Source of the DNA: Prevotella melaninogenica | GTDB lineage: Bacteria > Bacteroidota > Bacteroidia > Bacteroidales > Bacteroidaceae | Length of the DNA: 64,000 nucleotides | Reading direction: 5' to 3' | NCBI RefSeq assembly: GCF_013267595.1 | Contig: NZ_CP054010.1 | Location: 496,001 to 560,000 of the forward strand | In this document: positions 38,215 through 48,360 of the stretch, piece by piece | How positions within the stretch are numbered: the stretch's first letter is position 1 | Layout of the letters: the number at the start of each line of letters is the position of its first letter | Program-made: the position numbers and the translations under genes | Notes under the pieces: model-generated | Told to the model about the DNA's origin: nothing | The model's database searches: none | Seen by the model: only the letters and a program-made list of their open reading frames with translations

Positions 38215-39333
38215 TTAAGGTTGAGCGGTTTGCCCCATCCTCTCCTTGAACACCTGTTGGTTAATCTGAATTGCCTGACGCATCCACTTGTAGTTAGGGG
38301 TATTGTCATAGTCGTTATCGAAACGATAAGCACCTACTCCACCCTTGTAACCCTTAGAAGGCATACTTTTGGCTTGTCTTAACAACTGACCACCACTCTT
38401 GAAAGATGACTCAAAGTTATCGGTTGTGATAATTGTCTTTGGGTCAACACCATAGTAATCGAAATGAGTTACACGACCGTATGCCTGATCAATCCAGTAG
38501 TCAACATATCCATCTAAATCCTCAGTAAGTCCACCAAAGTGTCCATCAATACAGATAAGACGGTGGCCCTTGTGATCTGGATCACTCTTAGGACCGATGT
38601 ACTTGTTCATCTCCTTTACCAAGTAAACGAGGTCGGCATTGGTACTGAGTGTACCATCCATATCGAAGACACCACTGCCAATCTCCCAGTCGATATCGTA
38701 ACCGTCCCAGTCATTGGCTACCAATGAGTCACAGAGAGCCTTAGCAAAACGAGCCAAAGCCTGCTTATGGTTGTCAGAACCAGCAACACCCTCGTAGCCC
38801 CAGAACTTCCAACGCGCCTTCTTCTTAGCTTCTTCAACGCGAGCTTGGTCGTTTGCCCAACCCTCTTTCTCAGCCTGCTTCTCAACAGCAGTATAGACAG
38901 AGTCAGGAGTTCTACCCTTACCAATGTAAGACAAGAGTGTAACTTCCAAGAGTTTTGTACCCTTCACCTTCTGCACAAACTCCTTGTCCTTCTTCTGCTC
39001 AGGTGTAATATTAAAGCGGTTAGGTGCACCACTCCACATGGAAACAATGTCCATACTATCTGGCATAGAAGTAAGATAGCCACGGCGATAGGTACCTGCT
39101 GGCGACCAGTTAGAATACCAACCGAAGGCAACAGGACGACCATAGTTAACAGCTTGCTGCTTATAAGCTCTCAAATCGGCATAATACTTCTCGCTCTCAG
39201 CATTGTTCATCGTATTATATCCACCGATATGATCGTAAGGTTCGTTCTCTACCTCTGTCATCTTGCTACATCCACAGAAAAGGACTCCTGCACAGAGCAA
39301 TACCAACGAACTGATGTATTTAAAGTTTTTCAT
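38215..39333 (-). CDS. GH18 endo-beta-N-acetylglucosaminidase-like lipoprotein
   Basis: From the ATG at 39333 (a TTG six bases upstream is less likely) the protein has about 372 residues, a lipoprotein signal (FCGC) and a GH18 TIM barrel. The catalytic motif DxxDxDxE is intact in DGYDIDWE, with the proton-donor Glu. The family member expected in this context releases N-glycans by cutting within the chitobiose core. It is followed by the LamG lipoprotein and preceded by susD. Confidence 0.82.
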   Translation of the reverse strand: MKNFKYISSLVLLCAGVLFCGCSKMTEVENEPYDHIGGYNTMNNAESEKYYADLRAYKQQAVNYGRPVAFGWYSNWSPAGTYRRGYLTSMPDSMDIVSMWSGAPNRFNITPEQKKDKEFVQKVKGTKLLEVTLLSYIGKGRTPDSVYTAVEKQAEKEGWANDQARVEEAKKKARWKFWGYEGVAGSDNHKQALARFAKALCDSLVANDWDGYDIDWEIGSGVFDMDGTLSTNADLVYLVKEMNKYIGPKSDPDHKGHRLICIDGHFGGLTEDLDGYVDYWIDQAYGRVTHFDYYGVDPKTIITTDNFESSFKSGGQLLRQAKSMPSKGYKGGVGAYRFDNDYDNTPNYKWMRQAIQINQQVFKERMGQTAQP

Positions 39334-39350
39334 ATTCAAAATGCTTGATA

Positions 39351-40976
39351 TTAATGATTCTTATTGTCCCACCACAAACGTGTTCCAGCCTTATCCAGAC
39401 CGCCACGAAGTAGCTTGCGTGCACTCTCTAAGTTGGCGATATCCTCTGCCGATGTAGACTTATTAGTTGGGAAGCGCATACGACGGATGCCTACCTCGCT
39501 ATCAACCTCACCGTTGCTATAGTTTGTAACCACACTATGCAACTTAGGATAACCTGTACGACGATACTCAGTCCAAGCCTCTTGTCCGTTAGGATAGAGT
39601 GCAATCCACTTCTGTATCATAATCTTCTCAAGTTTCTCCTCATCGGTTCCACTCCATGCTGTAGTAGCCTCTGTTACTGCTGGTACGTCAACATTCACAC
39701 CTGGATTGGTGAGATGGAAACTGTAAGCAGATGGCTTGAGACCAGACGACATATAGTCTGCTACCTCAGAACTTGCAATACCATTCTCTTCAAATGACAT
39801 CTCGATACCCTTCTCATAAAGTGACTCAGCAGTACCACCCACAGCGAATCCATGTAGAGCAGCCTCAGCCAAGAGGAAGTAAACCTCAGAAGCACGCATC
39901 CAATAAGTAGGAGTTGTACTTGTGATAGCTGGACGAGAAGAATCCTTGAAAGCATCGTTAGAACTTACGTCATGACCTGTTGGTACACCTGAATACTTTC
40001 CGTATGTGCCCACAGTCACAGCCTGAGAAACAGTACTTGTATTGAAGTACTTTGGCAAACGTGGGTCTTGATAACCACCTAAGTAAGCCAACATAGAAGA
40101 ACCCATACGGCACTCGTTATACTGGTTGATAAGAACATCGAGGTTGTTCTTGAACTCCAAGCTTGCACCTCTCTCCATCTTAGCCTCATCATCCTTGATC
40201 TTCATCACGCCATAAGAATGATTGACAGCCTGTAAAGCATACTTCTTTGAGAGTGCAGCATCAGCATAATAAACACGCATAGCAAGACGTAACATCAAAG
40301 AGTTAGCATACACAACCCACTTGTGAACGTCGCCTGCATAGACAGCATCAGCATTTGGCAAGAGTTTGCTGTTACCATTATCAGCGTACTTTGTCAACAC
40401 CTCAATAGCATCTGAGAGTTCCTTGAACATTGCCTTATACACTTCTTCCTGACTATCGTATGGCACAGTGATAAGTCCTTTACCTGCCTCCTTATAAGGG
40501 ATAGGTCCGAACATATCGGTAGCCTTATGCCATGCAGAGATTTTCAGGATCTGTGCTAAGGCGAAAACCTCTGGGAACTGAGTCTCAGTCTTACCCTTTA
40601 AGTCTTGCCACAAAGGTACAACAGTAGAGTAAGACTCGGTATAAGACGATGCTACCCAACCATCCTTGAGGAAATAGTTGAGGTTATTAGGACCACCCCA
40701 GTTATTATTCTGACCGAAATAACCACTCCAACAATCTGCTGCAAGGTTATAGGCTGTTTGATATCTATTAGCAACACTGGTACCATCTGCCTGTGTTCCT
40801 ACTGGGAAGACGCATTTCTGCATGGCGGTTATAGGACCCCCAATAGAAATACCATCCATCAATCCCTCCTCTGGGAGGAGTTCAAATTCGTTAGTGTTTA
40901 CCTTTTGGAAGTCACAAGCCGTAAACAAGGACAGCGCAAGGACACCTACGATATATTTATATGCTTTTGTCTTCAT
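39351..40976 (-). CDS. susD: SusD/RagB-family glycan-binding lipoprotein
   Basis: About 541 residues from the ATG at 40976, with lipobox LFTAC. The alpha-helical SusD fold is supported by ALAQILKISAWHKATDMFGPIPY, the TPR-like region WVVYANSLMLRLAMRVY and a C-terminal IMIQKWIALYPNGQEAWTEYRRTG. It sits at the surface as the lid of the SusC transporter. It follows susC directly, within 10 bases. Confidence 0.93.
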   Translation of the reverse strand: MKTKAYKYIVGVLALSLFTACDFQKVNTNEFELLPEEGLMDGISIGGPITAMQKCVFPVGTQADGTSVANRYQTAYNLAADCWSGYFGQNNNWGGPNNLNYFLKDGWVASSYTESYSTVVPLWQDLKGKTETQFPEVFALAQILKISAWHKATDMFGPIPYKEAGKGLITVPYDSQEEVYKAMFKELSDAIEVLTKYADNGNSKLLPNADAVYAGDVHKWVVYANSLMLRLAMRVYYADAALSKKYALQAVNHSYGVMKIKDDEAKMERGASLEFKNNLDVLINQYNECRMGSSMLAYLGGYQDPRLPKYFNTSTVSQAVTVGTYGKYSGVPTGHDVSSNDAFKDSSRPAITSTTPTYWMRASEVYFLLAEAALHGFAVGGTAESLYEKGIEMSFEENGIASSEVADYMSSGLKPSAYSFHLTNPGVNVDVPAVTEATTAWSGTDEEKLEKIMIQKWIALYPNGQEAWTEYRRTGYPKLHSVVTNYSNGEVDSEVGIRRMRFPTNKSTSAEDIANLESARKLLRGGLDKAGTRLWWDNKNH

Positions 40977-40982
40977 GTTCAA

Positions 40983-43900
40983 TTAGAATTTAAATTTAAC
41001 ACTGAAACCATAACTCTTCAGACTTGGCTGCATGAAATAGTCATTGCCCTGTCCGTATGTACCTGTTGAAGCTGTAAGCTCTGGATCGAAAGGTGCTTTA
41101 CAATAAATCATCCATGGATTTGTAGCCACAAATGAAAGTGTCAAATCCTTAATGACATTATTAAACAGTTTTGAATTAAACTTATAGCTCAAAGTAAGTT
41201 CCTGCAAACGAACGTTTGTTGCGCTGTAGGTATAGTAACCTGCGAGGTCGTTCTCACCTGTTGCAACAAGTGTATAATACTTCTTTGCATCATACAAGCC
41301 CTGATTTGGAATCATCACACCACCTGCATCTCTTGCATCAGCTGATGCCTTAGACACACCAAAACGGTCTAACAATGCCTGTGTTGAAGAAGTAACAACA
41401 CCGCCAAAGCGTGCATTAATCAAGAAGCTAAGCCCAAAGTTCTTATAGGTGAAGTTATTGTTCCAACCCATTGTGAAGTCTGGGGTAGTCTTACCTAAGT
41501 AGATAGGCTCAACTGTCTCTAAGTTCATACCGCCTGATGGACTAACATTTACAAAGCCTTGATTGTCCTTTGCCAATACCTTTCTTGCATAAATATCGTT
41601 GATAGAACCGCCCACCTTGAGCAGTACACGACCATTATCCTTTGATACCTCAGGGATATTGAGAGGTTTAGGACTCAATGGATGATAGTAGTCCTTCACC
41701 ATTTCCTTAATCTCATTGACGTTCTTAGAATAAACCAATGATGAGTTCCACTGCAGACCTCCGAAGTTATCGTTATAACCTAATGCCATCTCGACACCAC
41801 GGTTCTCTACATTACCTGCCTGCAAGTAAACAGCCTTGTAACCAGAACTCTCTGGCAATTCACCGATAAAGGTTTGGTTGTAAGTATTAGACTTGTACCA
41901 AGTGAAGTCGAATGACAACTTCTTCCAGAAACGAGCAGTCAAACCGAACTCGTATGACTTTGTTCGCTCTGCCTTATAATCAGTAAATGGATAGATATCA
42001 GTAGACTTCAAGCTACCACCCACGATTGGAGTTGTAATAGTGCCTGGTGTCATACCTGAACGTGAAACAGGTGAACCAACCTCTGTGTAAGAACCACGAA
42101 CCTTCAAATAAGAAATAAATGAAGGGAGTTTTGTCATCTCTGAGATAATACCAGATAAACCAACTGATGGATAGAAGAATGATTCCTCAGATGAGTTTAC
42201 AAGGCGTGAGTTCCAGTCGTTACGACCTGTCAAAGTAAGATAAACCATACTTCTCCAACCCAATTCGGCACTTGCAAAAGCTGCAACGTTGCGTACCTTT
42301 GAGTCACCACCACCTTCACGAATCTTACTATCACTTGGGTTAATATTGTTCAAAGAGAACTTATTTGGCACTAATACTAAGTTACCACCATAACCACGAG
42401 TAAGAGAAGCATAGTCAGAATAGCTATAACCAACGTTGGCAGCAAGACTAAACTTACCAAAGGTCTTATTGATATTAGCAATAGCATCAATATAGGTCTG
42501 ATGGTCCTTGTAGTCATAATACTCATAAGCACCCTTCTCCTTTGCAAAGTAGTTGAACGAAGAAGCATAAATCTTACGCTCGCTTGTGATAAACGTCTTG
42601 TCGAGACGGATACGACCTGCAACGCTCAACCAATCAAAGATGTTATAGGTAAGACCAGCATTGAACATAAAACGATCCTTATCATCTGGTGCTAAGTTAC
42701 GATAAGCAGTCCAATAAGGGTTCTGATTAGCAAAACGACTATCGCTAATTGGCCAATACTGTGTTGGGAAATTTCTCACGTTATCGTAACGCTCAAAGGT
42801 CTTTATACCTTCGAAAGACTCGCCGCGTGGGAAGAGATAGGCTGCAACGATTGGGTTCCAGTACTCACCCTGTGACACCATGTTATTGTCCTTCTGCTTG
42901 ATATATGATGCGCCGAGGTCGAGTTGCACCTTATTCTTAAACATACGGGTGGTGTTACGAATTGTGAAGTTGTAACGGTCGTAAGTATTATTTGGTACGA
43001 TACCACGTGAATTAGTGGTTGCTACAGAGGCAAAAGTCTGATTGAACTCATTACCCATATTCAATGTCAAAGCATTGATGAAGTTCGTTCCTGTACGGAA
43101 GAAGTCCTTCTTTGGGTCGTATGAACTTGGTGTTGCAAGCTTCTCACCCCAACTCTCATAAGAGCCAAGCTTGTTGCCATAGGTATTCTGGAACTCTGGC
43201 ATCAACAAAGGTGAACTGAAGTCGGCAGAACTTGAGAATGAAATGTCTACACGTCCTTCCTTACCTTTCTTTGTTGTAATAAGGATAGCACCATTGGCAG
43301 CATTACTACCATAAAGAGCAGCTGCGGAAGGACCAGCCAAAACGCTGATGCTCTCAATATCCTCTGGGTTGAAATCGGCAATACCTTCACTGCTTACACG
43401 ACCTTCACCCATGATACCGCTATCGCGTCCACCACTGAAATTGAAGATTGGAATACCATCAATAACATACAACACGTTGTTATCACCTTCGATAGACTTG
43501 GCACCACGCATGATAACACGTGTAGCACCTCCGACACCACTGGCACTCTTAGAAATGCTAACACCAGCTACTTTTCCGTTTAATGAGTTCACAAAGTTAG
43601 CATCTTTGTTACGTGTCAACTCATTTGAGCCTACTGACTGTACATTGTAACTCAAAGCTTTCTCAGCACGTTTAATACCCAAGGCTGTCACAACAACCTC
43701 GTTCATAGTGTTTGCTACTTCTTTAAGCGTAACATCGATGGTGGTTTTGTCGCCCACAAGGATTGTCTGGGTAGTATAGCCAACATAAGAGATGACCAAC
43801 TTTGCCTTTGACGTGGTATTGATGGTAAAGTTACCATCAATATCCGTTACAGCACCTTCCTTGGTTCCTTCCACCATAATAGTGGCACCAATCAGTGGCT

Positions 43901-44093
43901 CACCAGCAGAGTCAACAACGCGACCAGTTACCTTGTGATTGCCGTTTTGTTGCACAGCCTGAGGCATTGATGCTTCAGGTGAGCCTACGGGATTTCCTAC
44001 TGCATAAGCACTCGTTGGGGCTAACGCAATAGAAAGGGCAAAAGCGAATGAGAAATACAGATGCTTCTGCTTTGTTTCATGAATCATTCTCAT
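40983..44093 (-). CDS. susC: SusC/RagA-family TonB-dependent outer-membrane transporter
   Basis: The 1036-residue protein has a signal peptide (cleaved near AYAVG), a carboxypeptidase-regulatory-like domain (about 53-130, GRVVDSAGEPLIGATIMVEG), a plug (NEVVVTALGIKR, VLYVIDGIPIFNF, ISVLAGPSAAALYGSNAANG) and a 22-strand barrel ending FSVKFKF. It imports glycans with SusD and draws energy from TonB-ExbB-ExbD. The start could also be the ATG at 44087. It is first in the minus-strand locus. Confidence 0.93.
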   Translation of the reverse strand: MRMIHETKQKHLYFSFAFALSIALAPTSAYAVGNPVGSPEASMPQAVQQNGNHKVTGRVVDSAGEPLIGATIMVEGTKEGAVTDIDGNFTINTTSKAKLVISYVGYTTQTILVGDKTTIDVTLKEVANTMNEVVVTALGIKRAEKALSYNVQSVGSNELTRNKDANFVNSLNGKVAGVSISKSASGVGGATRVIMRGAKSIEGDNNVLYVIDGIPIFNFSGGRDSGIMGEGRVSSEGIADFNPEDIESISVLAGPSAAALYGSNAANGAILITTKKGKEGRVDISFSSSADFSSPLLMPEFQNTYGNKLGSYESWGEKLATPSSYDPKKDFFRTGTNFINALTLNMGNEFNQTFASVATTNSRGIVPNNTYDRYNFTIRNTTRMFKNKVQLDLGASYIKQKDNNMVSQGEYWNPIVAAYLFPRGESFEGIKTFERYDNVRNFPTQYWPISDSRFANQNPYWTAYRNLAPDDKDRFMFNAGLTYNIFDWLSVAGRIRLDKTFITSERKIYASSFNYFAKEKGAYEYYDYKDHQTYIDAIANINKTFGKFSLAANVGYSYSDYASLTRGYGGNLVLVPNKFSLNNINPSDSKIREGGGDSKVRNVAAFASAELGWRSMVYLTLTGRNDWNSRLVNSSEESFFYPSVGLSGIISEMTKLPSFISYLKVRGSYTEVGSPVSRSGMTPGTITTPIVGGSLKSTDIYPFTDYKAERTKSYEFGLTARFWKKLSFDFTWYKSNTYNQTFIGELPESSGYKAVYLQAGNVENRGVEMALGYNDNFGGLQWNSSLVYSKNVNEIKEMVKDYYHPLSPKPLNIPEVSKDNGRVLLKVGGSINDIYARKVLAKDNQGFVNVSPSGGMNLETVEPIYLGKTTPDFTMGWNNNFTYKNFGLSFLINARFGGVVTSSTQALLDRFGVSKASADARDAGGVMIPNQGLYDAKKYYTLVATGENDLAGYYTYSATNVRLQELTLSYKFNSKLFNNVIKDLTLSFVATNPWMIYCKAPFDPELTASTGTYGQGNDYFMQPSLKSYGFSVKFKF

Positions 44094-44177
44094 TAGGTTC
44101 AGGGTTTAAATATTTATATTTTAGGTTCCTAATTGTTACTTATTAATCACAGCTGCATAAACAACTGCATTACACCA

Positions 44178-44204
44178 CTATCACCTTATTATAGTAAGGT
44201 AATG
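44178..44204 (-). promoter_or_regulatory. Hairpin in the susC leader
   Basis: ATCACCTTA and TAAGGTAAT flank a short TTATAG loop about 85 bases before the susC start. With the -7 box at 44308 the leader would be around 210 bases, long enough to hold a regulatory RNA structure. Confidence 0.35.
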
Positions 44205-44307
44205 ATGAATAAAGAAACATTTTTTATTTACACAGGTTGTTTAACGTATAAACGTAAAGATTATTAATGAATAATAGGTTAGGTCAATTAACTCATAATA
44301 ACGAGTG

Positions 44308-44315
44308 CAAAAGTA
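44308..44315 (-). promoter_or_regulatory. Candidate -7 box of the susC operon
   Basis: The minus strand reads TACTTTTG, matching TAnnTTTG, in the divergent/AT-rich gap between susC and mrp. The -33 match is poor. Confidence 0.4.
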
Positions 44316-44443
44316 TAAAATAAATTTGTAAACAGCCCTCCTTTTTGTAAAAAAGTGAATAATATATTTGTTATTGCAAAAAATAGAGATATACGCCAAC
44401 ACGTATATCTCTATTTTTTTATATATAAACACGTAAATGCCGT

Positions 44444-45547
44444 TTACCCGTTCTTTACATCAACTATCTTTGTTGGAGCCTGTTCCTTATTGCGACGATT
44501 GACAACAGTGACTACACTCTGCGCAAGACTGAGGAACGACTGACCTGTAATGGTGTCAACCTGTGACGCTGCTGGTGTTCCGTTATCACCATTCTCGCAA
44601 ATGCTCTGTACGATTGGAATCTGAGCAAGTAGCGGACATCCAAGTTCTTTCGCTAAGTTCTTGCAACCATCTTTTCCAAAAATGTAATATTTATTCTCAG
44701 GAAGTTCAGCTGGAGTAAACCATGCCATATTCTCAACCAAACCGAGAATTGGGATATTCACCTTATCATTACGATACATATCAATACCCTTACGTGCATC
44801 TGCCAATGCAACATTCTGAGGAGTTGACACGATTACTGCACCCGTAATAGCAAGTGTCTGCATGAGTGTCAGGTGAATATCGCTGGTTCCTGGTGGTGTA
44901 TCGAGGATAAAGTAATCGAGTTCGCCCCAATCAGCATCAGCAATAAGCTGCTTAAGAGCTGAGGTTGCCATACTTCCACGCCAAAGGGTTGCTGTGTCTG
45001 GATTGACAAAGAAACCGATAGAAAGCAACTTCACACCATACTTCTCCACAGGCTCGATAAGCTGTCGTCCATCCTTTTCTACGCCGTATGGACGAGCATC
45101 TTCTACACCAAACATCTTTGGCATACTTGGACCGAAGATATCGGTATCAAGCAAACCTACCTTATAACCAAGGCGTGCCAAGGCAATAGCGAGGTTAGCT
45201 GAGACGGTACTCTTTCCTACTCCACCCTTTCCTGAACTAACAGCAATGATGTTCTTCACCTGAGGCAATAGCTTACCCACCTCTGGGCGTGGCGCATTCT
45301 TGAACTCTGTTGTAATGGTTACTTCAACTTCCTTACCAACAGAATAGTGAATCTGAGCCTCAGCAGCCTTAATAGTAGACTTGAGGAATGGATCGGTCTC
45401 ACGTGGGAAAATCAGCGTGAAACTTACTTTATTACCATTGATGCTGGGTGTATCTGCCAACATCTCACTTTCAATAATATTCTTTTTCGTTCCTGGATAA
45501 ATTACTTTCTCCAGTGCATCTGTAATGAGTTTGGGATATAATGTCAT
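44444..45547 (-). CDS. mrp: Mrp/NBP35-type P-loop ATPase (Fe-S carrier family)
   Basis: The 367-residue protein has an N-terminal DUF59-like domain (about 1-90) and a ParA/MinD-type ATPase with Walker A SSGKGGVGKST, Walker B ILDTPPGTSD and the region LVENMAWFTP. Mrp proteins carry and deliver Fe-S clusters. The usual CxxC cluster site after VENM is replaced by TPAELPENKYY; as far as I recall this is typical of Bacteroidota Mrp, but it is notable. No clear operon partner. Confidence 0.88.
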   Translation of the reverse strand: MTLYPKLITDALEKVIYPGTKKNIIESEMLADTPSINGNKVSFTLIFPRETDPFLKSTIKAAEAQIHYSVGKEVEVTITTEFKNAPRPEVGKLLPQVKNIIAVSSGKGGVGKSTVSANLAIALARLGYKVGLLDTDIFGPSMPKMFGVEDARPYGVEKDGRQLIEPVEKYGVKLLSIGFFVNPDTATLWRGSMATSALKQLIADADWGELDYFILDTPPGTSDIHLTLMQTLAITGAVIVSTPQNVALADARKGIDMYRNDKVNIPILGLVENMAWFTPAELPENKYYIFGKDGCKNLAKELGCPLLAQIPIVQSICENGDNGTPAASQVDTITGQSFLSLAQSVVTVVNRRNKEQAPTKIVDVKNG

Positions 45548-45753
45548 TGTTCTGTTTTAAATAAATAACCTTGACATCACTATCAAATTAAGCTTTGATA
45601 GAAAAAGTCTGGTTAAGAATTACTTGTTATTTTCTCTGCCAAGAGTCCTATGTTAGGGCTCTAACTCTGTCATCTAATCTTTCTTTCGGTTGAATTTTTA
45701 GATAATATTACCTATATATTATCAAAAAGAATGCCACAAAAGGAATGGTCACA

Positions 45754-46131
45754 TTAGTTACTACTTTTCTGCGAGTTCTCCCATTCGTCCCATTCCTTTG
45801 CAACAGCTTTCCAGTCGGTCATCTCTCCCGCTTCAATGGCTTGCTGCTCACGTGCAGCCTCATCACGCGCCTTGTCACGCGCACACTTTGCCTTCATATC
45901 AGCGATAGTAGCATCATCAAGAATCTGAATAGCTCCTCGTTGGATAGCATCCTGTAACTCCTCTTCACCGAAAGCCTTACCAGGCTCATTGAAGTCAGAG
46001 ATATTAAATTCATAAATTGTACGGAGGTCATGACGAACCAATTTCTGTTTCGCCCGATTACCCGCATTCTTCAGTCGGAGTAGCTTTGCTATTTCTTTTA
46101 TCTCGTCTTCTGCGAATTTATTTCTTCCCAT
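45754..46131 (-). CDS. Small charged cytoplasmic protein of unknown function
   Basis: From MGRNKFAEDE at 46131 the protein has 125 residues, highly charged and helical, with a DNA-binding-like N-terminus (EIKEIAKLLRLKNAGNRAKQK) and an Ala/Arg/Glu-rich coiled-coil region. No known domain is recognised. A longer frame to 46254 passes through the promoter and should be ignored. A TATCTTCG box (46175-46182) with TTG 20 bases before it lies ahead of the ATG. Confidence 0.7.
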   Translation of the reverse strand: MGRNKFAEDEIKEIAKLLRLKNAGNRAKQKLVRHDLRTIYEFNISDFNEPGKAFGEEELQDAIQRGAIQILDDATIADMKAKCARDKARDEAAREQQAIEAGEMTDWKAVAKEWDEWENSQKSSN

Positions 46132-46174
46132 GTTTTGATTCTTATTCAGATGCCATTGATGGCTTTCGTGTCTG

Positions 46175-46205
46175 CGAAGATAGCAACAAAATCCCAATAC
46201 TGCAA
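46175..46205 (-). promoter_or_regulatory. Promoter of the small charged protein
   Basis: On the minus strand TTG (46203-46205) and TATCTTCG (46175-46182, one mismatch to TAnnTTTG) are 20 bases apart; the ATG is at 46131. Confidence 0.45.
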
Positions 46206-46527
46206 GTTTTTTCTTAAGGAATACATTGCGCAAAGTATGATAAATTGGCTTCATTCGTTAAACTCAAATTTGTCATCAGACCACAAAATGTATAGTTTTT
46301 ATTACTATGACATTGTTTCTTAACATTTTATTTTCTTATCGCCATCTCCGTCACCCTTTGTACTGTTGACACCTCCATGATATTTCGTTTAGCTCTGTCC
46401 CTCTATGTTTCCATGTGCCTTATTAGATAAGAACTTTAGCCCATCATTCTATCTTAGGAAGCAACCTCTTTTTATCCAACCCACCTATATTTGTAAAATT
46501 ATTTCGAACGCTTAATTATCAACACAT

Positions 46528-46624
46528 GCTCTTTAGGCTTCTTAAAGATGCCTAATTAGCTTCCAATAGGTGCCCTTTAGAAGGCTTACTAACGCCCTTT
46601 TGAAGTCCAATTAAGCACCTTTTA
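46528..46624 (-). repeat. 22-bp-period array 5 (four units plus a partial fifth)
   Basis: Units begin at 46528, 46550, 46572 and 46594 in exact 22-base steps, then CACCTTTT at 46616. It is followed by GTTACAAAACC about 45 bases on, as in array 3. The rest of the gap 46255-46890 shows no gene. Confidence 0.85.
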
Positions 46625-46901
46625 AAATGCTTCATTATAACAAACTGACTTACTGACAGTTACAAAACCTCTTGATATACTTATTTTTCTCCTTTATTTT
46701 AAGGCCCTTATTCAAAAATATGTAAGTATTTTTCGCAAACCAATACACGCCCAACAACCTACTCTTTTCAAGGTATCAACTCATTAAGTTACGAACAATG
46801 TTATAGATTGGCTACCCGATAGTTAACATGGTAGGTTTTCTTTTCTATTGATACCTTGGCACTATCCACAACAATCTCCGCATGAAAAACACTTTTGGAC
46901 A

Positions 46902-47081
46902 GCAATAAACAGGGGCGTCAGCGCGCTATTGTTGACAGAATAGGTTACGACACAAGACGGGCATACGACCTATACGAAGCTCGGTAATGGCACGAAGACT
47001 ACCTATACATATGACAAGCAGCGTGAACGTCTGCAGGTGAAGAGCCTTACAGCAGGCGGTCAGACTGCAATAGAGAACTGA
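46902..47081 (+). pseudogene. Rhs/YD-repeat fragment 1
   Basis: An open piece ends in the YD-repeat sequence TYTYDKQRERLQVKSLTA and is frameshifted relative to its own upstream part (NKQGRQRAIVDRIGYD). About 160 bases are a diverged copy of 47753-47912. Rhs proteins are large repeat shells that carry toxic C-terminal tips; only a scrap is left here. Confidence 0.75.
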
Positions 47082-47150
47082 TATTAATCCAGAGTAGATT
47101 AGCATAATTCTCAAAAAAATAGTAGTAATAAAGTAAACAGATAAGAAATT

Positions 47151-47417
47151 ATGAGGCATGCTGCATCGATTATTGTCCTATATGCTTTGATAAATATTCT
47201 ATCATTGTTATTCAATATAATTTCTTTCTCTACTGATGGGAAGATAGATATTGGCTTCCCTTTTATTTTTATCCATTTAACGAGTGCAAAGTATGATTCT
47301 ACTTTTCCATACAATAAATTACTCATAGAGCCTTTTTTATGGGATATTATTTTTTTATTTACGATAGTTTGTTTATATTTGTGCTGCCTAAAATTTATCA
47401 AAAGGATTCGTGATTGA
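47151..47417 (+). CDS. Small two-segment membrane protein, immunity candidate
   Basis: An 88-residue protein with hydrophobic segments at about 5-27 and 58-80 and a basic end (KFIKRIRD). It lies directly after an Rhs fragment on the same strand, where Rhs loci place immunity genes. An overlapping frame on the other strand (47111-47401) is less convincing because it has no matching context. No family recognised. Confidence 0.45.
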   Translation: MRHAASIIVLYALINILSLLFNIISFSTDGKIDIGFPFIFIHLTSAKYDSTFPYNKLLIEPFLWDIIFLFTIVCLYLCCLKFIKRIRD

Positions 47418-47441
47418 GAAAAACCTAAGAATGAAAAATAA

Positions 47442-48146
47442 ATGCTGACCTACGATGCGGTGAGCAACCTCCTGAGTAAACTCACGGCATAGTTGAAAAA
47501 GTCTATCGCTAAGAAGGACTACACATCCTGTACTTACGACCATGAACGGCTGAAAGAAGTACCCTATTCCGAGTACCTTTCCTGAGGGTGAGGTGACGAA
47601 GACTGTCCGTATGGTGATGGCGAATGTGGCAGATATCAGGACTTATGTCTATGGTATCACATACAACAGTTGGAATCGTGTGCAGACGATGACTTATCCT
47701 AATGGTGAAACTTATCACTACTATACTGCTGGACAGGTGGAGAGCCTTACGAGCAATAAACAGGGACGTCAAATCCGTTATTATGCATAGGATAGGTTAC
47801 AACAAAAGACGGTCATAAGGTCTATACGAAGTTCGGTAATGGCACGGAGACAACCTATACATATGACAAGCAGCGTGAACGTCTGCAGGCGATAAACCTT
47901 ACAGCGGATGGTCTGACTGTGATGGAAAACAAGTATCGCTATGATGCTGTGGATAATATCCTCGGTATTACGAATGCCGCCAACCCAACGTCGCTAACAA
48001 AACTCAACAAGGCGAAGTTAGGAGGAAGGAGTTCGCATACGTATGAGTATGATTATTTGGACCGCCTTGTCCATGCAAACGGTAAGGTGAGCTGTTATAC
48101 ATCCAACACTGCTGGCGAACGCATCATGAAGAAATGCAAATATTAG
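47442..48146 (+). pseudogene. Rhs/YD-repeat pseudogene 2, several frameshifts and stops
   Basis: Successive frames hold YD-repeat sequence: LTYDAVSNLLSKLTA then a stop; a piece with YGITYNSWNRVQTMTYPNGE and YYTAGQVESLTSNKQGR; then TYTYDKQRERLQ, YRYDAVDNILGITNAA and TYEYDYLDRLVHANGK. At least two stops and one frameshift interrupt it, so no shell can be made. The repeat unit matches Rhs core sequences of Bacteroidota T6SS or contact-dependent toxins. Confidence 0.85.
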
Positions 48147-48172
48147 GAGATAAATATGAGTTGCAGACGTAG

Positions 48173-48346
48173 AAAAAGTCAGATGTCTTCTTCCCTGCAT
48201 TTACTGAGCTTAAGCAAACAGTTTATGATTATAGCACATCGGCTGAGAAAGAACATCATGATTTAATACAAAAGTACCCTAATTTACAGGGAACTAAGTT
48301 GTATAGAGCAACTAAATCCGAGTTAATTGAACAAAATAGTAATTAA
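48173..48346 (+). pseudogene. Probable toxin C-terminal remnant after the Rhs fragment
   Basis: An open frame without a start codon ends at TAA 48344-48346 and includes FFPAFTELKQTVYDYS and LYRATKSELIEQ. It follows the Rhs pseudogene and precedes a lipoprotein (pseudo)gene by 14 bases, the usual toxin-tip then immunity order. The domain itself is not recognised. Confidence 0.4.
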
Positions 48347-48360
48347 AAAAACATTTGATC

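Noticed and set aside
38767..39348. 193-codon frame opposite the GH18 gene
   Set aside because: Shadow of a conserved gene; no start context or domain.
47111..47401. 96-codon minus-strand frame overlapping the small membrane protein
   Set aside because: The plus-strand frame fits the direction and order of the Rhs remnants better; only one can be real.
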